Notes: generated from the sequence alone by a model not told the origin. Positions 1-9,411 are shown, counted from the first letter of the stretch. The stretch is DNA of 64,000 nucleotides from Merdiplasma sp964643295 (GCA_964643295.1 CAZXSN010000004.1:29378-93377); one strand, 5' to 3'. Program-made: numbers and translations.

Positions 1-1
1 T

Positions 2-1063
2 GAACGCGCCTTGATCCACGACAATTTCGGTTCGAATTCCCTAAGCGGGGTCGTGCGCCTTCTGCTTTACGTGGTAAAGGGGAGTCTCCTGGTGGAAGGC
101 ATAGGGGCGCTTGGGTACGCCTGCCAGTTTGTGCCGCAGTATGGTTTCGTGCGGGGCCTTTGGTATTCCGTTTTCCATGCAGTTTCCGCCTTCTGCAACG
201 CGGGCATCGATCTATTGGGCGATACCAGTCTGGCGGCCTACGTGACGAACCCCTGGATGAATTTTGTCACGGCATTCCTGATCATATCCGGGGGACTGGG
301 TTTTGTGGTCTGGAAGGATCTCTCCGCTTTCTTTAAGAACTGGTTTGGAAAGCACAGGGATCTTACCCGCTGTCTGAGAAGCTTTTCCCTGCACTCCAAA
401 CTTGTGCTGACAGTGACGGCGGCGCTTCTTTTGATTGGCACCCTGTTCTTTTTCTTCGTGGAATATGACAACCCGCAGGGATTAGGTCCCCTTTCTGTGG
501 GACAGAAGCTGCTGGCCGCCTTTTTCCAGTCGGTGACGACGAGAACCGCGGGATTTTATACGATTCCGCAGGTGTCGCTAAGGCAGGTCTCGAAGTTTTT
601 CGGCTGCCTTTTAATGTTTGTGGGCGGTTCCCCGATGAGTACAGCAGGGGGCATCAAGACGGTGACGGCTGCCGTGCTGCTTTTAACCTGCTGGTCGATT
701 TTAAGGGGCCGCAGCGACACGGAAGTCTTTCGGCGCCAGATCGCGGCGTCCTCGATCCGCATTGCCCTGACCGTGTTCGCCATGAGTTTTCTTTGTGTTT
801 TGTCCGGTGTGATTCTGGTATCCCTGCAGGAACCTGAGATTCCCTTCATCGATGTTCTTTACGAAGTGGTTTCGGCGGTGGCGACCGTGGGACTTTCGGC
901 GGACGTGACACCCTCTCTGCATACAGACAGCAAATGCGTCATCATTTTCCTGATGTATGCCGGGCGTATCGGACCGGTCACGCTGCCTACTCTGCTGGCG
1001 AAGAGACTGAAGAACCGCGGCGGCAAATGGACGCTGCCGGAAGAACATATCATAGTGGGATAG
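2..1063 (+). CDS. TrkH/KtrB-family potassium uptake protein, 5' partial
   Basis: Membrane subunit of a Trk/Ktr potassium uptake system. The frame is open from base 2, so the gene begins before the window and the TTG at 11 is probably internal. The visible 350 or so residues hold several hydrophobic helices and the repeated pore-loop pattern of this superfamily: SAFCNAGIDLLGD early, TTRTAGFYTI in the middle, GGSPMSTAGGIKT and SAVATVGLSADVTPS later. Each has the conserved selectivity-filter glycine. The C-terminal segment MYAGRIGPVTLP is typical of KtrB. It lies 9 bp upstream of the matching RCK subunit, so the two form an operon. KtrB is favoured over TrkH because the partner is a short single-RCK protein, but the missing N-terminus prevents certainty. 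Confidence 0.93.
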   Translation, partial: ERALIHDNFGSNSLSGVVRLLLYVVKGSLLVEGIGALGYACQFVPQYGFVRGLWYSVFHAVSAFCNAGIDLLGDTSLAAYVTNPWMNFVTAFLIISGGLGFVVWKDLSAFFKNWFGKHRDLTRCLRSFSLHSKLVLTVTAALLLIGTLFFFFVEYDNPQGLGPLSVGQKLLAAFFQSVTTRTAGFYTIPQVSLRQVSKFFGCLLMFVGGSPMSTAGGIKTVTAAVLLLTCWSILRGRSDTEVFRRQIAASSIRIALTVFAMSFLCVLSGVILVSLQEPEIPFIDVLYEVVSAVATVGLSADVTPSLHTDSKCVIIFLMYAGRIGPVTLPTLLAKRLKNRGGKWTLPEEHIIVG

Positions 1064-1072
1064 GGAGCGGAG

Positions 1073-1720
1073 ATGAAAAAACAGTATGTGATTTTTGGAA
1101 TGGGAAGATTTGGTCTGAGTGTTGCGAAAACGCTGGAAAGTCTGGGCTGCGAGGTGATCGTGGTGGACAAGGATCCGGAGAAGATCCAGATGATCGCTCC
1201 GGATGTCAGCTATGCGATGACGGCGGATGTGGTGGATCCGGAGGATATCGCCGGTATGAACCTCCGCAACGTGGACGGAGCGGTGGTCGCCATGGTCCGA
1301 AATATGGAGGCCAGCATTGTGGCGGCTATCTCCTGTAAGGATGCCGGGATCCCGTTTGTGATCGCCCGAGCGAAAAATGACATTCATCGGCGGATCCTGG
1401 AAAAGATTGGCGTAGACCGTGTCGTATCCCCCGAGGAGGAGATGGGTGTGCGGATCGGACGCTACATTGCCGCGCAAAGTTACGTGGACTGGATTCCGCT
1501 TTCCCAGGGGTATTCCCTGGTGGAAATCACTGTTCGGAAGGACTGGGTCGGCAAATCCCTGGCGCAGCTTCATCTGCGCCGTGAATACGGCTTTAATGTG
1601 GTCGCGGTCAAGCAGGGAGACCAGACTCTCCTGGAGATCTGTCCGGATGACCCCTTGCAGGAGAATGAGCTGCTGTACGTGATCGGGCGCAATGAAGACC
1701 TGGAGATGTTCCAGAAATAG
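1073..1720 (+). CDS. ktrA: KtrA/TrkA-type RCK regulatory subunit
   Basis: Cytoplasmic regulatory ring subunit of the potassium channel encoded just upstream. The protein has 215 residues, the normal size for KtrA and about half of TrkA, which has two RCK repeats. The N-terminal half is a Rossmann RCK_N domain beginning YVIFGMGRFGLSVAKTL, with the GxGxxG nucleotide loop and an acidic end to strand 2 (VIVVDKD). The C-terminal part, roughly residues 135-215, fits an RCK_C domain. An AUG with GGGAGCGG eight bases upstream sets the start. ATP/ADP or NAD(H) and cyclic-di-AMP are known ligands of the family; nothing in the sequence says which acts here. Confidence 0.93.
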   Translation: MKKQYVIFGMGRFGLSVAKTLESLGCEVIVVDKDPEKIQMIAPDVSYAMTADVVDPEDIAGMNLRNVDGAVVAMVRNMEASIVAAISCKDAGIPFVIARAKNDIHRRILEKIGVDRVVSPEEEMGVRIGRYIAAQSYVDWIPLSQGYSLVEITVRKDWVGKSLAQLHLRREYGFNVVAVKQGDQTLLEICPDDPLQENELLYVIGRNEDLEMFQK

Positions 1721-1840
1721 TGCCGGAGGGTTTCTGCCTGCGGGATGAGGATGCCTCATCCTGGGTGTAAGTTTGGGCTTGGAAGCTCTTCTGGGGCTTT
1801 TGGGGAGAGCTCATGTGAATGGAAAAATCTAAGAAACTGA

Positions 1841-1869
1841 TTGACAGGAAATCAATCTTATGATAGAAT
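1841..1869 (+). promoter_or_regulatory. Sigma-A promoter of tRNA-Thr
   Basis: TTGACA at 1841-1846 and TAGAAT at 1864-1869 are separated by 17 bp. The tRNA starts 30 bp further on, as expected for a stable-RNA promoter with a short processed leader. Confidence 0.8.
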
Positions 1870-1898
1870 TCTTTTTCGTAGCGGAGAAAACCGCTTTG

Positions 1899-1971
1899 GC
1901 TGCTGTGGCTCAGTCGGTAGAGCGTCGCATTGGTAATGCGGAGGTCACGGGTCCGATTCCCGTCAGCAGCT
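1899..1971 (+). tRNA. tRNA-Thr (anticodon GGT)
   Basis: A complete cloverleaf of 73 nt. The acceptor arms GCTGCTG (1899-1905) and CAGCAGC (1964-1970) pair perfectly. The D stem is GCTC/GAGC and the anticodon stem is TCGCA/TGCGG. The seven-base loop TTGGTAA places GGT at 1932-1934, which reads ACC and ACT threonine codons. The T arm contains GGTCCGATTCC. The CCA end is not encoded. Confidence 0.97.
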
Positions 1972-1979
1972 TACTATTA

Positions 1980-2008
1980 GAACCCGTAGACTGCGGGTTC
2001 TTTTTCTT
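1980..2008 (+). terminator. Intrinsic terminator after tRNA-Thr
   Basis: The stem GAACCCG / CGGGTTC has a seven-base loop and is followed by TTTTTC. It sits 8 bp after the tRNA. Confidence 0.9.
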
Positions 2009-2224
2009 TTGCCGCCCGGGATGGACGGCTTTTTTCATGGCTCACCGGCGCAGGCGCAGAAGGTAGACGGCCAGACTGGGGAACAAAAAGTAGCCAGATC
2101 ACCGAAAAAAATCTGGCCAACTTACCGAAATACTTACGCCAAACCGCCGAGAGGAATCGTGCAATCGCCCGTCATCGGCTATACTGATTGGAAGAAACAT
2201 TAGACTTAAGGCGAGAAGAAAGGC

Positions 2225-3505
2225 ATGGGCATGGACAGCTACAGAGCCAGAGTGCTGGACGCTCTCTTGAAAAAACGCCTGGAAGAGACAGGGGCAGTTC
2301 TCATGGAAGGGCCAAAAGGGTGCGGGAAAACAACAACTGCGAGGCAGCTTGCGGGGAGTACGCTTTATATGACCGATCCGGAACAAGGCCGGCAGAATCG
2401 GATGATGGCAGACATCAGTCCCCGAATGCTTTTAGAAGGCAGGACTCCCAGACTGATCGATGAATGGCAGACTGCCCCGAAGCTTTGGGATGCCGTTCGT
2501 TTTGAGGCTGATCACCGCGAGGAACTGGGTCAGTTTATTCTGACGGGTTCCGCTGTACCCGTAACTTTTGAGGATATTTACCACACCGGGGCAGGACGTT
2601 TTTCCAGACTTTTCATGCGGCCCATGAGTCTCTATGAATCTCTTGATTCTTCGGGAGAGGTAAGCCTGCGGGAACTTTTTCAGGGACCGGAGGAGATTTG
2701 CGGAGAGAACCGGCTGGATTTAACCAGGCTCTCATTTTTGGTCTGCCGCGGCGGCTGGCCGCAGGCGGCACAGATGACCGGCGAGACTGCGCTTGCTTGG
2801 GTGTTCAACTATTATGACGCAGTCGTAAGATCAGATATCTCTCGTGTAGACGGTGTAAACCGGAACCCTGAGCGCGTGAAAAGGCTGATGCGTGTGCTGG
2901 CCAGACAGCAGGGGACACAAGGCTCGCAGACGGCGATTGGCAGAGACGCCGCGGAAAATGAGAAAGGGACATTCGATGAGGATACGGTTCGCTCGTATCT
3001 TTGCGCGTTAAAGAAGATCTTTGTTGTGGAGGATATGGAAGCCTGGCTGCCGGTTCTGCGGTCCAGGACAGCGATCCGTACTAAAGATACGCGGTATTTT
3101 GTTGATCCCTCCCTTGCGTGTGCGGCGCTGGGGCTTGGCCCGCAGGATCTTTTGGATGATCTTAACACATTTGGTTTCCTGTTTGAGACCATGTGTATGC
3201 GGGATCTGCGCGTGTTTGCGGATGCGCTTGGCGGAAAGGTGTACCATTACCGGGACAAAACGGGACTGGAGTGTGACGGCGTGATTTCTCTGCGCAATGG
3301 TTCTTATGGACTCATTGAGGTAAAACTGGGAGGTGAGCGGCTGATCAGGGAAGGAGCGGACAGCCTGAAAAAGCTGCAGGAGAAGTTTGATTTGACAAAG
3401 ATGAAGGCTCCTTCCTTTCTGATGGTCCTGACCGGCGTTGGACAGTTTGCCTATCGCCGCCCGGACGGCGTATACATCGTTCCTCTTGGATGCCTGAAGG
3501 ACTGA
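2225..3505 (+). CDS. AAA-type ATPase with DUF4143 C-terminal domain
   Basis: Predicted cytoplasmic P-loop ATPase of the archaeal/bacterial AAA_14-DUF4143 family, often written as ATP-binding protein; its cellular role is not established. Walker A is GPKGCGKTT at residues 29-37 and Walker B is LIDEW at 77-81, followed by the FILTGSAVP sensor strand. The second half, about residues 200-400, matches the layout of DUF4143, including a DGVISLRNGSYGLIEVKLGG segment that resembles a restriction-endonuclease-like core. The length of 426 is normal. AGAAAGG lies close before AUG 2225; AUG 2231, two codons later, is an alternative. It stands alone and runs convergent to the next minus operon. Confidence 0.85.
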   Translation: MGMDSYRARVLDALLKKRLEETGAVLMEGPKGCGKTTTARQLAGSTLYMTDPEQGRQNRMMADISPRMLLEGRTPRLIDEWQTAPKLWDAVRFEADHREELGQFILTGSAVPVTFEDIYHTGAGRFSRLFMRPMSLYESLDSSGEVSLRELFQGPEEICGENRLDLTRLSFLVCRGGWPQAAQMTGETALAWVFNYYDAVVRSDISRVDGVNRNPERVKRLMRVLARQQGTQGSQTAIGRDAAENEKGTFDEDTVRSYLCALKKIFVVEDMEAWLPVLRSRTAIRTKDTRYFVDPSLACAALGLGPQDLLDDLNTFGFLFETMCMRDLRVFADALGGKVYHYRDKTGLECDGVISLRNGSYGLIEVKLGGERLIREGADSLKKLQEKFDLTKMKAPSFLMVLTGVGQFAYRRPDGVYIVPLGCLKD

Positions 3506-3588
3506 AAACGGGAAGGAGATCGGGCAGAAGAATCTGAAAGGACAGCCTGGATGGATACGCTGTGGACATTCCTGTTTTCATGTAAGAC

Positions 3589-3648
3589 AGGGAAAAGCGG
3601 GAGGGGAAAAAGAAACGCGTTCCTTATCCCCTGCCTTCGCTTCTCCCT
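3589..3648. terminator. Long imperfect hairpin between convergent genes
   Basis: Two arms of roughly 30 bases pair imperfectly. The outer pairs are AGGGA..AAGCG with CGCTT..TCCCT, the inner pairs GGGGA with TCCCC, and the loop is centred on AACGCGTT. It lies between the ends of the convergent DUF4143 ATPase and permease genes. A bidirectional transcription stop is the likely role. Confidence 0.55.
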
Positions 3649-3725
3649 TTGTCGTTTTGCTTCTTTGGCGTGATGTGCCGATCTGTTTTACAGACACGGT
3701 TTCCTGGTCTGCCTATGTTGGGCTG

Positions 3726-4553
3726 TCACCCTTTCACAGCCCCGGTCATCCCTGCCACAAAGCTCTTTTGCAGGGCGAAGAATACGACGATTGTGGGCAG
3801 AGTGGAAATCAGTACCGAAAGCATCAGCTGTCCGTAATCCACAAAGTGTCCCGCTGTCATGTTTGAGACCAGCATCGGGAAAGTCTGTGTGGATGCGTCT
3901 GACATGATCAGTCTGGCCCACATGAAATTGTTCCAGGCATTCATGAACGTAATCGTCATGGCTGCCGCGTAGGTCGGCTTCATGGAGGGGACGTACATGC
4001 GGAAGAAAATGCCCAGCTCGCTGTCCCCGTCGATTCTTGCCGATTCGATGATCTCCATGGGGAATGCCCGGCTGTTCTGGCGAAACAGCATGATCATCGC
4101 GATTGTGGAGATGGACGGCAGAATGAAACCGATCGTTGTGTTTAACAGGTTGAATTTCGCATACATCCGGTACAGCGGAATCATGGTCGCCGTAAACGGA
4201 ACCATCATGGTCAGCATCAGTACGTTGAACAGCTTGTCCTTGCGCCTGTCATGGTAGATTTCAAAGGCGTAGCCGGCAATCGAACAGACCACGATCGAGA
4301 CCAGCGAGGTCGCTACGGAGTATTTGACGGAGTTTATCAGAGCGGGCACGATCTCATAGGTCGAAGTCAGCGTTTTAAAATTTTCAAGCAGATAGGTGCC
4401 TGGAATCAGCCGGCCTCCAATCACATCTGCGCTTTTGTTCGTTGCTGCGATGAGCATCCAGAACAGCGGAAATACGAAGAATACGGAGATCCCGATCAGA
4501 AGCAGATTTTTGAGTATGCGAAACCCCCATTTTTTCTTACTCACGTGTATCAC
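3726..4553 (-). CDS. Carbohydrate ABC transporter permease (MalG/CUT1 type)
   Basis: Inner-membrane permease of a CUT1 sugar importer, 275 residues with about six hydrophobic helices. The EAA loop that contacts the ATPase reads ARIDGDSELGIFFRMYVPS, typical of the MalG half. The C-terminus ends AGMTGAVKG, a common ending in this family. The start is a GTG at 4553 that overlaps the end of the preceding permease gene by 17 bp; a second GTG at 4544 is possible. It is the last gene of a four-gene minus operon (GH53, binding protein, two permeases). No ATPase is encoded nearby, so a shared MsmK/MsiK-type ATPase elsewhere would energise it. Confidence 0.93.
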   Translation of the reverse strand: MIHVSKKKWGFRILKNLLLIGISVFFVFPLFWMLIAATNKSADVIGGRLIPGTYLLENFKTLTSTYEIVPALINSVKYSVATSLVSIVVCSIAGYAFEIYHDRRKDKLFNVLMLTMMVPFTATMIPLYRMYAKFNLLNTTIGFILPSISTIAMIMLFRQNSRAFPMEIIESARIDGDSELGIFFRMYVPSMKPTYAAAMTITFMNAWNNFMWARLIMSDASTQTFPMLVSNMTAGHFVDYGQLMLSVLISTLPTIVVFFALQKSFVAGMTGAVKG

Positions 4554-5424
4554 CCGCTCTCATCTGGATAAAGGTGAGGATCGCCACCACCAGCAGAATC
4601 AGCATCGACATGGCACAGGAATAGCCGAAATTCGGCACATTCACAAACGAAGTATTGTAAATATGATGTGCCATCGCCAGTGTGGAATAGCCGGGTCCGC
4701 CGCCCGTGAGGTTGACCGACTCATCGTATACCTGAATGGCACTGTTGATGCACATCACAAGCGTGTAGAGAATCATCGGCTTTAAAAGGGGCAGCGTCAC
4801 TTTGAAGAACGTCTGCAGAGAGTTTGCCCCGTCAATCTTTGCCGCCTCATACACGACCGGATCGATGTTCTGCAGCGCGGAAAGGAAAAACAGCATCTGG
4901 TATCCCACCCAGCGCCACACCCGCATGATCATCAGCACAATCTTCGCGCTTGTGGGATGTCCGAGGAAGTTGTAGCCGTGTTCCAGAATCCCCAGTTTGA
5001 CAAGCACCGTATTCACAAATCCGTCCGTCGCGAACAGCGAGCGGAAAATGACCGCTGAAGCGACCAAAGAGACGGCTGCCGGGAGAAAAATGCAGGTGCG
5101 GTATACCCCCTTTAGTTTAAGCTGCGGATCATTTAACAGCACGGCAAACAAAATCCCTAAGATGATCATCAGCGGCACCGTGACAACTGTGTAGAGCGCC
5201 GTGTTTTTGATCGACTGCAGGAATACGGAATCCTGAAACATCCGCAGATAGTTGCTGATCCCGGTAAAGTGCATCTGTGCTCCCCTGCCGGTCTGGAAGG
5301 ACATCAGCAGAGCCTGAAAAATCGGGACAAAATTCATCACGATAAGAAGGATGACAGCGGGCGTTAAAAACACCCAGCCTGTCAGGCTCTGTCTTTGCTT
5401 GATCCCCATGGATTTCTTTTTCAA
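4537..5424 (-). CDS. Sugar ABC transporter permease (MalF/LacF type)
   Basis: Membrane permease partner of the downstream MalG-like protein, 295 residues, six predicted helices. The EAA loop reads EAAKIDGANSLQTFFKVTLP, and QVYDESVNLTGGGPGYST is the usual C-terminal family signature. The start is TTG at 5424 with GGGAGG seven bases upstream; an internal ATG would lack this spacing. It follows the binding-protein gene by 26 bp. The substrate is inferred from the adjacent GH53 galactanase: beta-1,4-galacto-oligosaccharides. Confidence 0.93.
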   Translation of the reverse strand: MKKKSMGIKQRQSLTGWVFLTPAVILLIVMNFVPIFQALLMSFQTGRGAQMHFTGISNYLRMFQDSVFLQSIKNTALYTVVTVPLMIILGILFAVLLNDPQLKLKGVYRTCIFLPAAVSLVASAVIFRSLFATDGFVNTVLVKLGILEHGYNFLGHPTSAKIVLMIMRVWRWVGYQMLFFLSALQNIDPVVYEAAKIDGANSLQTFFKVTLPLLKPMILYTLVMCINSAIQVYDESVNLTGGGPGYSTLAMAHHIYNTSFVNVPNFGYSCAMSMLILLVVAILTFIQMRAGDTRE

Positions 5425-5450
5425 AACGGCACCTCCCCGGCAAACGATCT

Positions 5451-6737
5451 TTAAGCCCCCAGTTCAAACGCTACCGTCTCTTCCGCCGCCTGCAGTTCGG
5501 AGTCGATTTCTCCGCCGGAATACAGTACGTTGGTAATCGCGTTCACCACGGCGTTTCGTGCGCTTCCGTCATAGGCGTTTGTGATCGCGACCGGGACATT
5601 CGCGGAATACTGGGTGATGATGGAGAACACCGGCTGGTCGCTGAAGAACGGGACCGGCTCCTCATATTTGGGACTGTCCGCCGCGGGCAGCCAGGTTGCG
5701 ATCGCTCCCGTCGGGAGAATCTCATCGTACAGTTCGGTGCTGGAACCAAAGGTGCTCTTGAAGAAATCGACCGCCAGCGCCGGATCCGCGCAGTTGGAGC
5801 TGATCGTCCAGGTGGAACCGCCCTGGCTGGAATAATTGGTCGCGCCCTCAATGCCGTCCAGCTTCGGCAGGTTCGTGACGGCCCACAGTCCGGACTGATC
5901 TTCCGCCGCCTCCAGAGAGGCCATCATCCAGCAGCCGTTCATCGCGCCTGCAACCGTGCCATTGTTGATGTTGCCCAGATACATATCCCATCCGGTCTCT
6001 TCCATGTAGATCCCGCTGTTGACCATCTCCGCATAGATGCGAACGATTTCCTTGATCGCTTCATTGTTGGCGATATTCAGATTTCCCTCGCTGTCAAAGT
6101 AGCCGCTTCCCGCCGATGCCAGCATGATGGACACCTGGTTGTGGGCACCCATGCCGTTTAACAGAGCGTGGCCGGTTTTTTCCAGCACCACTTTTCCCTT
6201 TTCCAGGAACTCATCCCAGGTGATATCGGTAAAATCGTCAATCGTATACCCGGCATCCGCCAGCACGTCGGTGCGGTAGAAAGCCAGCGCCGTCCCGCTG
6301 TCAAACGGAATCCCATAGTTCCTTCCGTCAATCGTGGAGAAAGCCACTTTGCTTTCGGAGAACTCATCGTAGTTGAATCCCAGATCGGTTAGATCCGCGA
6401 ACGCTTCCGGATAGCTGAGCAGTTCCTGCTTGACCATCGTATCATCGAACAGCATCACATCCGGAAGTTCGTCCAGTTTGCCGGACGTGGTGGAAGTCGC
6501 CAGTTTTTCAATCGTCTCCTGTGCGCTTCTCTCCAGGATATCCAGCGAAAAATCCGGGTGATCCTGCTGGTAGATTTTTTCCGCTACGCGCAGGGCGTTG
6601 ATGTTGTAGTTCGGATCCCAGCACCAGACAGAGAGAGTCTGTCCCCCTTCCTCCCCGGCACAGGCCGTCATGGCCCCCGCCGAAAGGGAAGCCGCCACAG
6701 CGAAAGACAATGCAGCCGCCAACATCTGCTTTTTCAT
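5451..6737 (-). CDS. Extracellular sugar-binding protein of ABC importer
   Basis: Family 1 solute-binding protein of 428 residues that captures the sugar outside the cell and delivers it to the two permeases downstream. Residues 1-26 form a signal peptide (MKKQMLAAALSFAVAASL), followed by AMTACAGEE, whose Cys could be a lipobox cysteine although MTAC is not the best match. The body has the usual motifs of the family, such as TWDEFLEKGKVV and a Gly-rich QGGSTWTISSN region. The reading frame is open upstream, but AUG 6737 is preceded by AAGGAGGAGG, which fixes the start. It lies 71 bp after the GH53 gene. Confidence 0.93.
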   Translation of the reverse strand: MKKQMLAAALSFAVAASLSAGAMTACAGEEGGQTLSVWCWDPNYNINALRVAEKIYQQDHPDFSLDILERSAQETIEKLATSTTSGKLDELPDVMLFDDTMVKQELLSYPEAFADLTDLGFNYDEFSESKVAFSTIDGRNYGIPFDSGTALAFYRTDVLADAGYTIDDFTDITWDEFLEKGKVVLEKTGHALLNGMGAHNQVSIMLASAGSGYFDSEGNLNIANNEAIKEIVRIYAEMVNSGIYMEETGWDMYLGNINNGTVAGAMNGCWMMASLEAAEDQSGLWAVTNLPKLDGIEGATNYSSQGGSTWTISSNCADPALAVDFFKSTFGSSTELYDEILPTGAIATWLPAADSPKYEEPVPFFSDQPVFSIITQYSANVPVAITNAYDGSARNAVVNAITNVLYSGGEIDSELQAAEETVAFELGA

Positions 6738-6808
6738 TTTCTTTTCCTCCTCCTTGAAATGAAATGGTTTCCAGTTTTTCCTCTGCCCGGTTTCGGGCAG
6801 CTGTTTTC

Positions 6809-7840
6809 CTATTCTTTTTTGCGGCTGTCCCGGTAAGCGGACAACGCTTTTGTAAACCGCAAAGTTTTTTCGTTTCCCGCAAACTGGGCAGCGCCCAGCG
6901 GATAATGGTCCGGCAGAAGATCCGCGCACACCTCCGGCTCCCAGTAAAAGATTCCGGTTTCCTCCCCATAAGAATGCAAAACGCGGATCGTATCAAGAAG
7001 AAACCGGTAGGAAGCCTCCTCTTCGCGTTCGGGAGCACCAACTTCTGCAAGCAGCACCGGCTTTTGAAAGCGGTCGCTCAGCCGCCTCATCTCTTCCCCC
7101 AGTTTTTCAACGCGCAGGGCATCTTCATTCACCGCTCTGCCCGGGATTCTCTGATACCAGTACGGATAGTAAGACAGTCCCAGAATATCCGTTCTGCCGC
7201 CGTATGCAAAAAACGCATCATAAAACCCGCTGACATCCGAGACCAGTACGCCCGCGACGTGCGTTACCACGAGACAGTCCGGGAATACACGTTTCACTGC
7301 GTCATATCCCGCATTCAGCATGCGAACCAGTCCCGCCGGATTTTCCTTTCTGCTGCCGACCGGAAGCAGAATGCCCGGATTGATCTCATTTCCTACCTGC
7401 ACCCATTCCGGCGTAATTCCTTCCTCCCGAAGCGTCGTAAGAATCTCACTTGTGTGGGCCTCTACGCGCCGGATCAGACCGTTTTCATCCTCCATGCGCC
7501 ATGAATCCGGGATATCCTGATAGATGGGATCCGCGAAATGACTGCTGTAATGGAAGTCCAGCATCAGACGCATCCCCTGCTTTCTGACGCGGCGGCACAT
7601 CGTATACACGCTTTCGGCATCGCAGAATCCCAGCATGCACTCTGTCTGATCCGGCTTCTTCCAGAACGCTTCCTTCGGAGGATCCACAAAGACGCGCAGG
7701 CGCACGGCATCTGCCCCCAGTTTCTTTACCGCAGCGAGCGGATCGATTTTGTTTCCCTCTTCGTCAACCCATACGATGCCCATCGATTCCAACTGGCTGA
7801 CCCATCCCAGATCCACTCCGTATGCGATTCTGTTTTCCAA
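6809..7840 (-). CDS. GH53 endo-beta-1,4-galactanase-like enzyme
   Basis: Predicted glycoside hydrolase of family 53, which cleaves beta-1,4-galactan from pectic arabinogalactan. The 343 residues begin with YGVDLGWVSQLESMGI and contain GADAVRLRVFVDPP, then EWVQVGNEINPGILLPVG, where the NE glutamate is the family acid/base. LLAEVGAP carries the likely nucleophile and GIFYWEPE is the typical C-terminal motif. The start is TTG 7840 with GGGAGG seven bases upstream; the open frame upstream has no such site. No signal peptide is present, so it would act inside the cell on imported oligosaccharides. First gene of the importer operon. A decayed relative lies at 49566-50096. Confidence 0.9.
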   Translation of the reverse strand: MENRIAYGVDLGWVSQLESMGIVWVDEEGNKIDPLAAVKKLGADAVRLRVFVDPPKEAFWKKPDQTECMLGFCDAESVYTMCRRVRKQGMRLMLDFHYSSHFADPIYQDIPDSWRMEDENGLIRRVEAHTSEILTTLREEGITPEWVQVGNEINPGILLPVGSRKENPAGLVRMLNAGYDAVKRVFPDCLVVTHVAGVLVSDVSGFYDAFFAYGGRTDILGLSYYPYWYQRIPGRAVNEDALRVEKLGEEMRRLSDRFQKPVLLAEVGAPEREEEASYRFLLDTIRVLHSYGEETGIFYWEPEVCADLLPDHYPLGAAQFAGNEKTLRFTKALSAYRDSRKKE

Positions 7841-7931
7841 TCCTCGACCTCCCTTCCCTGGTCTTTCCTGTGGTTTTCCAACTGTGTGCTGCAGGCGGGA
7901 TCCCAGGCTCTTTACAAATTTCGTAAAGGCA

Positions 7932-7960
7932 GCTATAATCAAGTTCGTCGACTGTATCAA
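7932..7960 (-). promoter_or_regulatory. Promoter of the GH53-importer operon
   Basis: On the minus strand TTGATA (7955-7960) and TATAGC (7932-7937) are spaced by 17 bp. Just downstream lies a near-palindrome TTTACAAATTTCGTAAA (7911-7927), positioned as an operator near the transcription start. Confidence 0.55.
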
Positions 7961-8128
7961 TTTTACAGTTAAGGGCCTTTTGGGGCAATAACAGGTCCCG
8001 ATATCCTCACTCTGTTCTGTATCATATTCGGGAATCTTAAAAGGCGGGGCATCTTCGCCGGAAAGGCAAAGCTACGCGGAAAGGACGGACGGACTTAAAA
8101 GTCCGCCGTGGAAGAAGGGAGAAATGCC

Positions 8129-9229
8129 ATGAAAGAAGATACGATCTACGCGGATCTGTCCGAGGCATCCGCTTTTAATGAGGCGAACACGGTCCTCAAT
8201 GTCCATAACGTGCAGAGCGAGTCGGACGCTTTCTATCAGTTAAAGACTCCGTTTCTCGTCACTCTGGAATTTTGCAGCGGGACACACCCGTCCGATTACA
8301 TCAACATCGTTACCCTCTCGGCCAACGAATCGTTTATCTACCGCGATTCTTTCGGCTCGCATCACCGGTTGTTCTTAAAATATGCTCCGCATATCCATGA
8401 TTATTTTGAGCTCATGCTGGTCCTGAAAGGATCGATCACCCAGAAGATCGAGGGACAGGAGTATCTTTACCCTGCGGGCACCTGCTGTCTTTTGAACCGC
8501 AGCCTCGCTCACGCGGAGGATTTTCATTCGCAGGCCAGGCTTCTCTTTATCGGGCTTTCTGTGGAGTTCTTAGAAGAGATGTTTCGCTGTGCGCAGACTT
8601 CCTGCTTCGCGGAAGAGAAGGAGATTTTCCGCAGTGAACTGTATGACTTTGTTCAGTCGGATCTGAAATATCCCGGCAAAAAGGCCTATCTGGACTTTAT
8701 CCCCGCCTACGCCAACCAGCAGCCTCTGGAGGATCTTACGGCTCTCACCGAGCAGCTGATCCGTACGCTGCTCTTTCCCCGGTTCGGTTCCGCATACCAG
8801 CTGAAAGGACAAATCTGCAGGGTGCTGCAGATTCTGTCCGCCCCGGATCGCTATCACTGCACACGGGTTACCCTGGATTCCAGCGGAGATTATCTGCTGT
8901 TCTCCCGCATCACGCATCTGATGGAGGAGCGCGACGGGCGAATCTCGCGCAGAGAACTGGAAAAGTCCTTAAATTACAGCGGCGATTACCTAAACAGCAT
9001 TGTGCACAGATATTCCGGCATGTGCCTGTTTGACTACGGGATGAAGTTCTGCATGAAAAAAGCGGCCATGGAGCTTGCCGATACGGATAAATCGATCTCA
9101 GCCATCGCTGCCGGTCTGCATTTCACGAATCGGACTCACTTTTACAAAGTATTCAGGGATCAGTTCAAAGTTACCCCGATGGAATACCGCAGGAAACATG
9201 CGCCGGATACCGCGGGAGCGTCTTCGTAA
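8129..9229 (+). CDS. AraC-family transcriptional regulator
   Basis: DNA-binding regulator, 366 residues, divergent from the GH53-importer operon and so its likely controller. The N-terminal part contains a cupin-like sensor fold (HIHDYFELMLVLKGS followed by EYLYPAGTCCLLNRS). The last 100 residues hold the paired helix-turn-helix: RRELEKSLNYSGDYLNSIV and ISAIAAGLHFTNRTHFYKVF, ending FKVTPMEYRRKH. AUG 8129 is preferred over the in-frame GTG at 8108 because AAGGGAG lies eight to nine bases before it. The ligand is presumably a galacto-oligosaccharide, by context only. Confidence 0.92.
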   Translation: MKEDTIYADLSEASAFNEANTVLNVHNVQSESDAFYQLKTPFLVTLEFCSGTHPSDYINIVTLSANESFIYRDSFGSHHRLFLKYAPHIHDYFELMLVLKGSITQKIEGQEYLYPAGTCCLLNRSLAHAEDFHSQARLLFIGLSVEFLEEMFRCAQTSCFAEEKEIFRSELYDFVQSDLKYPGKKAYLDFIPAYANQQPLEDLTALTEQLIRTLLFPRFGSAYQLKGQICRVLQILSAPDRYHCTRVTLDSSGDYLLFSRITHLMEERDGRISRRELEKSLNYSGDYLNSIVHRYSGMCLFDYGMKFCMKKAAMELADTDKSISAIAAGLHFTNRTHFYKVFRDQFKVTPMEYRRKHAPDTAGASS

Positions 9230-9411
9230 GGGGCATCTGCGGCAGTACTTATACGCATACCCGCATCGCGCCGGGACTGTGTCTGCGTTTTTTTATGAAC
9301 CCTGCTTATGCGGCCAGGCAGGGCTTTTCATGAATCGTCCTGGCCTGTATTTCTTCTGTTTGATTTCTTCGGTTTGATGCTTAGCAGCCATGGACGGAAT
9401 CTCTTACCCGG

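Noticed and set aside
701..1759. A 352-codon minus-strand frame opposite the potassium transporter genes
   Set aside because: Shadow frame with no coherent composition or ribosome site over two well-supported genes.
9241..9330. Candidate terminators after the AraC gene
   Set aside because: The pairings seen (ACGCA/TGCGT and CCCTGC/GCAGGG) are weak or have long loops, so no firm call is made.
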